A stretch of DNA of 64,000 bases from Chlorops oryzae. Its lineage: Eukaryota; Arthropoda; Insecta; Diptera; Chloropidae. Where the stretch lies: NCBI GenBank assembly GCA_020466095.1, contig CM035808.1, positions 40,477,499-40,541,498 on the forward strand, written 5' to 3'. Positions 35,701 through 47,700 of this stretch are shown piece by piece (positions within the stretch are counted from its first letter, which is position 1; the number at the start of each line of letters is the position of its first letter). The position numbers and the translations under genes were made by a program. The notes beneath the pieces are model-generated. The model did no database searches. It saw only the letters and a list, made by a program, of their open reading frames with translations, and was not told where the DNA came from.

Positions 35701-38700
35701 TAAACAATAGGAAGGCCATGCACCGACAGATTTTTGGCTAGACAATTTTTGAACGATCCATCTTTGCCCTTAGGAAAGAAAATAAATGATGAGCATTTGA
35801 AGGCGCCTCCTCGGTCAGGTGCGAACTTTTGTAAAAGAATTTTTGTACCCGACAAACCCTGTGTGTGGTTATGTGTAACACCTAGAACCAGTCGAGATAG
35901 ACCATGCAAAATATAGAAATGATCAGCGTCACCAGGAGATTCGATTTAGACATGTCCGTCCATTTGTCTGTCCGTTTGTCTGTCTGTCTGTCTGTCTGTA
36001 TACAGTTTTCTTATCGAAGGAGTTCAGATATGGGCATTTCCATTTTGACGTGACGTGACATTCGAACGAAAAACAAAATTTTTTTTTAACGAAAAATTGC
36101 AAATTTAAAAAAAGTTTTTTAATATTTGCATACTAATAAAGTAGCACTATGTTCAGTAAAAACATTAGACCAATAGACCATAAGGATTTGAGTATTGAAG
36201 CAAAAAAAGTGTCCTAGCGTTTCGTTACGAAAAACAGAAGTGGGTTTTTGACTTAGATTACAAGATCGCAAAACTCTGCTAATTTCGCAAAACTTTTCGT
36301 ATTAAACTTATAGCAATAAGATTGGAAAATATAAGAGTTCATTTTCCAAGTTTTAAAATTGTAAAATCGTTTGTCGTTCGTTTTTTATTGGCCTTAATTA
36401 CCTGGCGTTACGTTACCTGGCGTTACGTTACTTAAATTTCAAAAGGGTCTTAGTCATGAAAATAGTTTTTTATTTAAACCTTTTTTCCTTTTAATTCATA
36501 AATTCTGGTATTATAAATAGAAGGACCAATAATAAATTTTATCAAAAACAATATTTAATTGAGCTTGCGTAATTAGAAGATAATTATCCACTTATTCGTT
36601 AAAGAATTTTTGTTGTTGTTGTTTTGGTTGATTCTTCTGAATGGAATTATTAAGGACGATAACTTGCATTGATCAGGTTACTAAAATGGCCCAAATTTCA
36701 TAGATAAAGCACTTTTAAAGGTAATTTAAGAAATACAAATACAACAAAATAAGCCTTTACCTATGTTTTACAGAAATGAGGGCTGACTATAACCACCAAT
36801 CTTCTAAAATAGTGGAATTCAGATGTGTTACTATGATAGTACATACCCAAAAATTGTTTTAAGAAACTGGGGCATTTTCAATTCCGGTAGACCTTTCTGT
36901 GGAAATGCCCATATCTTGACGAAATTCGGTATGCGTGCTCACGAGGACATGAGTAAGAACAAAATCGAGAATTCACCCGATCGGACCATTTTTAGGTGTA
37001 CCTCCAGTACTAGGGTCTGTTACGAAAATCACAGAAACTGCTCTAAAATTGGAGTCTTTTTTTTAAGATATTTTGATGAAATTTGATATTTATATGATCC
37101 TGCTTTTCGGGCGTGTTTTACAAATTATTTTAACATGTGTGTCTGTGTCGGGCATTTTATTGTTAGCCTCGCCTGACTATAACAGCCTTACTTGTTTTAA
37201 TTTTTTTTTTTTTCATTTTCTTTCATTTATTGCTATTGTTTTTGCAAATTGATGGGTAATTAAATTTCTTCAGAAATGTAAGAAAATATTATTAAAATAA
37301 GTATAGTTTTTTCTTTTAATGGAATGAGTGCATATTCTCGCTTTGTTTTTTATTCATTTGATCGAATGATTCGCGGTGCAAATATGCCTGAGCACATGCT
37401 TTAGTCACATGCTTGACAGATATAAAAAATATTAATTGCAAAGAAACATAGTCTAGAGTCCAATGTAAATTCCTAATATAGAATATTGCTTAAAAGCAAC
37501 CACAAATTGAGTACACTCTTGAATTTTCTTGTCACAAATTTTGTCGAAATGTTATTCAATGTGGGTCAAAAAGACTCTGTTAAATTTTTAAATAAACATC
37601 AAATTACAGTTAAACCCCTATTTCTGTACTGACGTGCTCGACTACACCTAAGTGGAAATGGTAATTACCGTTTTCAGTCGAAAAGGTGAAAGAAGTACTG
37701 ACGTCTGTCAGCTGATTTTAAAAAAAAAAAATGGATCCTGTCAATAAATTTATAAAATTTTTGTCGAAATAAATTTTGCTCTTGAAAACTGTCAGTATTT
37801 GAGCAAACAGCCAACACCCGAATGAGATTTCTCTGATGAAATCTATCACTTCTTCTCTTCGCCTTTTAATTATATTGTGCCAGCTGTCAAATCTCTATTT
37901 GTTCCATTCAAATCAGCTGTTTAGCTAATGACAAATCGCTTAATTGATAACACGTTGCAACACGTAAATTTTGCCCTAAGATTTGACTGCACATTTTGAA
38001 AGTACTCGGTGAATATAGCAGCAACGCCTCATAATTAGTTTAGTCAGATTGTCTCTAGTTTTTTTTTTAGTCGGTATTAAAAAGTGGGGCCGAGAATTAA
38101 GTTTCGCACTTACTTATGCCTATATCTCGTAATGCATTCAATATTTCCCTTTCCTATAAGGTAAGTGTACCACGTAAGGCCCGGCTCCTCGTAAGGCCCA
38201 CATTCATTTTAACCAACTTCTAACTATCAAATGTTTCTGTACTTGCACATGTTGAAACATGTCCTCAAGTTATTTCGTAGAAATAAAAAATTAAGACAAT
38301 CGCACTATATTTGCGGCGACCACAGTCAATTGAAAATAACAGAGGCGTAAAAAAGCCATTTTTATAGTGGACGATGCTTAAAAAATAATGATCTATAGTG
38401 AAATTGTGGGTTGCTTTCTTAAAATAACAAAGTTTGTTGTATTGTGAAGATACAGAGGTATGTTTATGGTAAAAAAATCAATAGCAAATTTTTTTTTCTT
38501 GGAAGGCCTATGAAGGCCCACCATAAAAAATTCAACAACGGTCATTAAGAAACCTTATATTGAGTTGCTCTGAGGTCAAAAGACGGCAACTATACCTTTT
38601 TTTTGCTTAAATAGCGTTTAATCTTTAATTCTTAATCAAAAACAGGTTAGTAACATTCGTTAAGTTTTTTTTTAAATAAACGAATTTTGTCTGATATTTT

Positions 38701-41700
38701 AATTTTTTTTACTAGCTTTTACAATATAAATTAACATAAAAGGCTTTCAAAAGTAATGAATGCAAGTTTGGGTTCATTATCTCAAACAAGGAGTAAGTGG
38801 GCCTTTTAAGGTACACATGTTCCTCGTAAGGCCCAAAATGACGTTTTTTTAAATCGCATTTTAGGAGCTTTTCCGATAATGATTTTTGGTAGAATTTTTT
38901 GTTTTTCTATAGAAAATTTATCAAATAAAACAACACAAAAACAATCGGGTTTCTATCATCAATACTTTGTACGCTGTAATCGAAAAGGTGTTAGGTGGGC
39001 CTTACGTGGTACACTTACCTTATATGACAAAATTGTGGCTGTGGACTGCAGTCAATTCTTAGGCCACATTCGATGACCTCAAAAATGTGTCACAGTGTAA
39101 TGGAAACACTTCTCGTTAACTTATCATTAGGGTCCAAAATGATCCTAAGTGGAAAAGCATAAGAAAATAATACACAAATTTTTTTATGAGAAAAAGACTA
39201 TTCGGTTATGGAAAGATTGAGGTTCCACTGTATATCATTATAAATGTAAACGCTTCTGAGTCAGAAAAATGTGCATTCGCCTTCCGAACTCTTCTAAAAA
39301 AAAAAACATTTTCAAATTTCCAATTTCCAACATAGAAATGTTCTTAATTAGCAATGCAATGGTCATAAATACCATAAAAATCTGAATTTTATGATGTTAA
39401 GAGTGATTTTGTGTTATGTTATATTATTTTATGTTTTGAGCACATACATCAATCAGTCGTAAAGAAAAAGAAAATAGATTTATATGAAGAAATAAATTTT
39501 GTTTCCTACAAAAATTCATAAACTTTTATTTTGTGTGCTCTCTAGAAATAAAAATTTTAATGGCTTTGCTTTTGTTTTTCAATAATATTCAATAGCAAAA
39601 CTGACTCAAACGATTTTATTCAAAGAAGAATTGCCCGGCCCTTGAGCTTGTGAGCGAAAAAAAAGTTGTTTCAAAAACTATATCGATATTCGGTTAATCG
39701 ACATTTTTCGAAAGCATTTAAATTCAATCGATTTCACTGGGGAGATAATACTAAAAGGAAAAGCTTGCCTTAAACTTGAAAAGAAGTTGTAAGTAGATTC
39801 AACAATGTAAAGCATGACAGATTAAAAATTCAGATGCGCGTTTAAAGTCAATATTTTAATAGTCAAGATTTTGTTTGAGAGACTTTTTGTGTTTGACACT
39901 TAAAAATATAACAATTGTAAAGCTGGCTTTGCAATTGGTTAATATCTTCAATTTTTGCCGCGATTCTTAAAATCTTTGATAAACCATAACCGGAACAAAA
40001 CGGAACTGAAATATTTTTTTTTTCAGAACGAAACCGTAATCGAAACCAAAATAAATTAAATACCGAAACCATAATTCGAACGTTATTTGTTTCCGTTTTA
40101 AGCCCTGGTTAGAAAGCTATAACTAAGTCTGAAAAAAACCAAAGAATATTAATAAACAAGTAAAAGTATTATAGTCAGGCGACCCTGACATTAAAATACC
40201 CGACACAGATACAAATTTTAAAATAATTTTTAAAACACGCATTAAGAAAGAATATTCTTGAGGTCTTTAAAGTTATAAGGTAAGTTTCCACGCCCTCTTT
40301 TCGAATTTTTTTGAATTCTAATACTAAAGCTACCCTTAATAATAATGGACCAACCAAGAAAACTTTTTTGGAGGGTGTTTTTGGCTACAACGGATGCATA
40401 TGTGCCAATTTTCATTCAAGACCCATTTGAATTTCGGGTGCAGGAGACAATTTTCGAAAAATGCCCTTCTGTCGCGCCCACTTTTCCAATTTTTGAAAAT
40501 CACGTTACTTGTCTTTAAACATGTTCAAATATCAAATTTCATCAAAATATCTTTAAAAACTCCGGTTTTAGAGCAGTTTTTGTGATTTTCGTAACAGACC
40601 CTTGTACTGGAGGTACCCCTAAAAATGGTCAAAACGGGTCCATTCTCGAAGTTCCTCTTACTCATGTCATGTATGGACAGCGACAAATCAACGGACACAA
40701 AATTTGGTCGATGACGAGGGACGCACAGGGAAAAGACAAAAACGCACCCATACATCCTCGAACGTTCAGTGGCGTACCGAGATATTTCGGCACCCGGGGA
40801 ACGATGGGGGCACAATGTAGGAAATTCCGCCCCCAACCGGCCAACCAGAAGCCCGAGGCGGCTTCCCCTTTCCCCCCTCCCCTATCACTACGCAACTGCG
40901 AACTTTCCCTCCCCCCTCCCGTCACCCCCGTCAAACCAATTTTGTCGACTTTCATTTATTTCCCGATACGAACGGTAACCTTCTTGTTACAATGAGCGAA
41001 ATATCGATATTTTGTCCCCATCACTAGCTAGGCAACAGCACCATCTCTAATTCAAAAAAGTATAAATAGCGTGACAATACGTGGGCTCGATCAGTGACCA
41101 GCCAGCCGTCGGCCTGATAAGAGCTCCGCCATACAATACAGCTCCGCAATGACGACCTCTAATACAATAACGTTTGTATAAATAGCGTAAGCAATTTAAG
41201 CGATTTTCTTACGAGTGCTCATGAGTGCCGTTCGAGCACTCACGAGTTCCTCCCGAGTAATCACGAGCACTCACAAGTGCCCCGTGAATAGTCACGTGGG
41301 CCTCACGTGTATTGACAAATGCATCATGATTACACGACTACTAACGAATGCTCTTGAGTGCCGCACGAGAGCTCATGAGTGCCATGCCAGTGCTCAGGAG
41401 TACTCGAATGCCTTACAAGTTCTCACGAGTGCCTTACGAGTACTTATGAGTGTCTCACAAGTACTCACGGGTACTCACGAGTACTCACGCGTGCTCACGA
41501 GTACTCAAGGAAGCTCACGAGTACTCACGGATGCTTACGAGTACTCACGGGTGCTCACGAGTACTCACGAGTACAAACGAGTGGCTTACGAGTACTAACG
41601 TGTGCCTTACGAGCACTCACGAGTACCTAACGAGTACCCACGATTGCCTTACGAGTGCGTCACGATTACTCACGATATTAACCGAGTGCCTCACATGTAC

Positions 41701-44700
41701 TGACGAGTAACTGACGAGTACTAATGAAAGCCTCACGAGTGCCTCACGACTGTTCAAGAATGCCACACGAGTTCTCACGATTTCGACCGAGTGCCTCACG
41801 AGTACTAACGAGTGCCTCAAGAGTGACTTGAGAGTACTCACGAGTGCCTCACGACTATTCACGAGTGCCTTACGAGCACTCACGGATACTAACGAGCGCC
41901 TTACGAGTACTAATCAGTGCTTCACGAGTACCCAAAATTGCCTTACGAGCACTCACGAGTACTCAAGAATGCCTTACGAATTCTCACGAGGGCCTCAGGA
42001 GTACTAGCGAGTGCCTTACGAGTACTAACCAGTACTTCACGAGTGCTAATGGAAGCCTCCCGAGTACTAACGAGTGCCTTACGAGTATTCATGAGTGGAT
42101 CACGAACACTCACGAGGGCCTCAAGAGTACTTACGAGTACTCATGAGTGCATCAAGAAAAGTCACGAGTACTCACGAATGCTTTACGAGTACTAACGAGT
42201 GCCTTACGAGTGCTCATGAGTGGATCACGAGTAGTCACGAGTTCTAACGATTGCCTTACGAGTACTCATGAGTGCATCACGAGTAGTCACGAGTGCTCAC
42301 GAATGCTTTACGAGTACTAGCGAGTGCCTTACGAGTACTCACGAGTAGCGACGATTGCCTTACGGGTGCCTCATGAGCACTCACGATTTCGACCGAGTGC
42401 CTCACGAGTACTAACGAGTGCTTCACGACTATTCACGAATGCCTCACGAGTACTCACGATTGCCTAACGGAATCTCACGAGTGCCTCGCCAATAATCACG
42501 AGCACTCAACATCTTCCATAGCTTTTATAAGATGTATAAAATGTGCCCAATAAGTCCTCTTAAGCCTAACCGGGTTGAGTCAGTCTATTTATTTGAATTT
42601 GTTTCGTTTGAATTAAGATCGTTAAGGTGAAGCATAAGTCAGATCTATTTCAGTTTTGGATTTTAACTCATTGTTCTTATCAAGTTGCGCAGTAGAAACT
42701 CGGAAGTCACACATAAGCAAAAATGATTTTAAGATGTGCGGTTTTACCGAAGCTTAAGATGTTCTGATGAAAAAATTATCTACAGGCGAAAAGCTTTAAA
42801 TGAATCCGGTACTTCCTTGATACCAAACATTAGACCTCTCTGCTTATCAATCTAATTCTCTGATTCGACAAAGAGCTATCTATGTTAAATGTTTTGTTAT
42901 TCACACATATTCTTAATAATATTTCACGTGAACTTGTCCGCCAGTTTCAATAGAAATCGGAATTGAATGTGGCGGAAAAGTTCACGTGAAAAATTGTTCA
43001 GAATAGGAATGATTATCTTACTCCTCAATACACAATCGCTCCATGCGTTTAATGGAGGGCTAATAATATATGTTCTTACGTAACAAAATCGTCTTTTAGA
43101 ATGATTTTTAATTTGCATCTTTACGATTACCTTAAAGGAATTTCTCTCACATTTCGCGATTGTTATTTCATAAAAATGTTGAAGTTTAGCTGGCTGGAGC
43201 AAAGTTTTTATTTTTAAATGTCTCAATTTCATCTTTTCTTAATCACTCTCAATTACAATGTTGTTGAAACATATTTTTATTACTTATAAAGATAACATTA
43301 CCTTTTTTGAAATTCAATTCATTGGTTTCATTATTTTCCAATCAAGTCTTGAGAGGCAATTTTTTAAGCCGTTTTCGCATATCAAATTACATTGTTTTGT
43401 CAGTTTTTATTCATTTTATTTTGCGCTTTTATTATTTAATCGAAAATTGCAAAACAAAGTGGAAAAACTTTCCATTTCAAATGTCTTAATTGATTTATAT
43501 TTGCCATTCGTCTAGACCTAGATATTTCAAGAGCATTACATCGCGATCTCGAAAATAACTTTATTTAACATTTTCACACTAATTAGTCTAGTTTAATCAA
43601 ATGTCGATGTTGTTCACAATCATCACAATCAATAAAAACATACATATATTCAGGCCCGTAGAGAAATTTTGGACCCGGGGGTTTTTTTCCGGGGTCCCCT
43701 CACCCGGCGACCTCAAGAAAAGCGCCATGCCATTTGTGGACCCCTTCAGTAAGCCCGGGCCCGGTGGAAAATCCCCCTTTTTGGATTTTATCGATGTCTA
43801 TCCAATAGCTAGCCGGTGCATATCCGGTGTCTATCCTTATACTATCCGGTGCTTATCAAGTGACCATTCTTAGACTATCCGGTGAAAATGCAGTGACAAT
43901 CCGGTGTCTATCCGGTGTCTATCCGAAGTCTATCCGGTGTCTATTCGGTGTCTATCCGACGTCTATTCGATGTCTATCCGATTTATATCCGATGTATACA
44001 GATTTCTATCCGATGTTTATCCGTTGTCTATCCGGTCTCTTTCCTCTGTCTATGCGGTGTTTATGCATTTTTTATTCAGTATATATCCGGTATCTACCAT
44101 AAACCTATTTAAGTAAGTAAATATTCGTGTTCAGTTGAAGGAAGAAGTCTTTTGCTGATATTGTCTTTGATAGTTCACTATCCGATACATCTGTTGTATT
44201 CCGAAATTAGCAATTCTTAATATCAGACAATTAATCATGCCTGCAATACCCTAACGACAGTTGTTATTAAGTAACATTATCCTTAGGCTCAGTAAAAGGC
44301 CCCTTGACAGTAGCGATTAGGCATGTCAAAATTATGACAAGAAATATAGTAAAAATAAATTTATTGCTGATATAAGAAACCCCTAGCTAGACTTTAGCAC
44401 TAAAACCATCGAGCAAATATTTTGTGAATAAATTTTTGTGTAATTAAATCGCAAAAGCGAAGTCACCAGATCTTTTACAACGACCCCAATTCCGTTATTT
44501 AAGCACGTAATTAAAATTTTAATATTGTATAAATTTTAGTTTGAAATGAAATTGTACCTTATACCACATTAAATCGTTTAGTAAAGGTTACGAATGCATA
44601 AAAACACAGCTAATTATATAATGTAACAAAAATGACAGTGGCTCCCAAACTTTTTGTTAAAACCTATGTGGGTAAGGTTATGTTTGGTTTTTGTGAAGAG

Positions 44701-47700
44701 TTGTGCCTTTTGTGTGATACAACGAAAAATGGGGAAAAACGAAAACAGAAACAGAAAAACCGACACAAACATCCACCACCTCAGCTGTGAGTTGAACCCA
44801 GAGCCTCTCGTATCGTAAGTGGATATTCAACCAACTACGCCGCGGAGGCCGTCTATTAAAATCTAACATTCCAAAAAATTTTCGAAGATAAATTTTCATT
44901 AAAATTTTGATTTTTCGATTGAATGAAATTTCTTGCTTTTCGAAAAATTATAGTCTCAGTTGGTTGCAATACATTTTCCTTGTTTAGGAGCACCTGTTCG
45001 AAGCAAACTGCATTTCTTAACAAATTGAGGAGAATGCGCTTTCGAAACGTGCACGAACGAACGAACGGACGAACGAACGAACCTGACGTCTGTCGTCTCT
45101 CCTCTCGAATGTTAAATAGATTGGAATTTGTTTACAATTTCCTAGATTTCTGATCTGAATATAACCACAAAATAGCAAGTGCCGGGCGGCGTTTTCGCAT
45201 TGTCATGAAAATATTTATTACGCTATTTCTGTGAGAACGCAAAAACAACAACAAAAACGAAAAGCCGAGAGAAATGTAAACAACAATTGTCGTTCATATG
45301 AACGATAGCCGCCGGCCCATCTACCCACCGACCAAACTACCGACATCCCGACTTCAGCTTTCCGTCGCTTTCGATTGGATCCGCTCGATGCAACTTTGTA
45401 GTCTTTGTAAACAACGAAACGAATCTAATCTTCAAGCCGAAAGTACCACGAATGCGTTTTGTATAATTTAAAATGCATAGACACAAATGGCTGTACACAA
45501 GTGTAAAAGAGCAGTGACGTCGGCAAAGGGGATGATTTGTGTGACACAGTTTGATTTAGAGAAAAAGTCCTTTCAAATTTTTACAAGGGTTCCAATTTTA
45601 TTCGTTCGGGCATAAAAATCAGAGGCAGTAACGCAGTCAGTGACATTTCAGGTATTTTTTTTTAAAGTAATCTTTTCCATAAAAATTCCTTTTAAAAATA
45701 ACCTGGTAGCCTACCTGGTCAAAGGGTCAACAAATAAAAAAATAGTCTGTCAACGCCTCTGCTAGTTATTAGTGCTCTCGTACCCGTCGTGTCGGACGTA
45801 ATAGCGTAGTGTGCTTTTTTTTATTTTTATTTTTTTCTTATATCAGCGGACGTCTAGCGGGTGCCAGTCAGTGCATGCTTGTCGCTAATAAAAATGTTTC
45901 GAAAATAAAAATATATGTAAAAACAACAACAAAGAAAAAAAAGTGAAAAGAAAATGAAAAATAAAAATAAAAATAAAAATAATTTATTCACTTCACTGCC
46001 GGCGACTACGTAAATATATAGCTAAATTTAAGCGGGCATGGCTTTCGTTTTGTTTACGCGGCAAATGCAACAGTTGCAACAATGATATTTATCTCTTATG
46101 GCAGCAATTGCGCCTCCTCAGCTATTTGTTTTGCGCTTAAAATTCAAGTGCAATGCCTCCGTTATGCAAGGTCACTTTTTTTTGTCGAAAGCAAAATGAA
46201 AAGGGTAAGAAGGAATGAAGGAAGGAAGGAAGGCAGATAACAAGAAATGGGGAGAGAGAAAAGCTATTCGATTTAAATTTAATAGAGATACTAATCGCAT
46301 ATTAAAGTTTTAGGTGGCGGGGAAATGAATTTTTTTTATAATGTTCGTGGAATATTTTTGCGCAAGTCTAAAGCGCAAAAACTTATTAACCTTTATGGAT
46401 TTCTTTTTTCAAAAAATCAGAACCAGTAAGAGAGCCCACTTGAGGGATTTTGGAAACTGCAAAGACATATGGTCTCAACGGGCAATATTTAGTGCTAGCA
46501 ATCTGTCAACTTGCGCTATATTGCCAATGGAGATCGCTCATTTGAAAAAAGATGGCAATATGTGCAAGCCGCGCTGCCATTGTCAACTTTGAGTTTGGCA
46601 ACGAGCCGTCATTTTGCAATTTAACAGCCGAATTGCATTTCTATGAAATTTTCAAAGTGCTCACATCGTTGGATATGGATCACAAAGTGGTCTTAAAGCT
46701 CGAGCGCAGTGAAACAGCTTGTCCGACCTCATTTCAAAAATTTCGATGGCATAACATATAAAAACCCACCAATGGCAATATTGCTACTTTTTGCCAAATG
46801 CAATTTGACAGATTGTTAGTAATAATTATTGCACGTCGAGGCGGAGCGCAAGGGACGATATGGACCATATCATATGGTTCATGTAGCGTGTCCTAATGCA
46901 TAAATGGGGCTCCTTCCCCATCCCTATTTGCGGACATTCCTCTTAATCGTACACTTATTGGTAATGCTCTAGTGTTTCTGCTTCTCAAATAGCTTCCTCT
47001 TAGGCGGACGCCTCTATTAAGCGGACATACTTGAATGTTAAATGTCACGCCAATCAAACGCTTAAATGGCAAGATCAGTTGTACAAGTGGCGGTTTGTGT
47101 AAGAAACCATATTGTGCGACCGCGAATTTAGGTCATGTGCTCGAATTTCTCGATAGTGCGAAACATTCCATCGATCTGGCGATGTACACTTTTGCGTCGA
47201 CTGAAATGTCCAATGCCCTTCATCGCGCCCTACGCCGGAATCTGATCGTGCGGGTTATAACGGACAAGTAAATGGCCAATTGAATTCAAGTCACTTTTTT
47301 GACAAAGATTCGCTTTTTTTCTCTCTATCTCTGCTTCTTTCCTGTAGCTTAGGCAGCTACAAAGACAAAAACAATTCACATTTGTCTTCACCAGTGATAT
47401 TGCATTTGAATATTTTCCGGTTTTTTTCGATATATCCAGAGGAGTAGCAATATTTAAAATAAATAAACAAAAAAATAACAATACATTTTAAAAAATGTAA
47501 AAAAAAATTTTTTAATATTAAAATTTTTAAAAAATTTAAAAATTTTTAAAATTTTTTAAATATCAAAAAAATTAAAAATAGATGAAATACACTTGAATTA
47601 AAAGATTTACGAAAGTCCGCAGTCACAACAGGGGTCTTAATTTTTGTCAATTTTTCTGCATATTTTTAAAGTTAATTGATCCAGTCGAATGGATCAATTC

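Noticed and set aside
41215..42195. Overlapping frames encoding Ser-Arg-Val-Leu-Thr repeats
   Set aside because: They follow the period of the CACGAG minisatellite, appear in more than one frame and have no start context or domain.
43640..43780. hAT-like end CAGGCCCGTAGAGAAATTTT with CCCGGGGG
   Set aside because: No matching right end or target duplication was found, so no element is called.
41205..44105. Arrays considered as CRISPR
   Set aside because: Units are 10-11 bp with no unique spacers, and the genome is an insect's.
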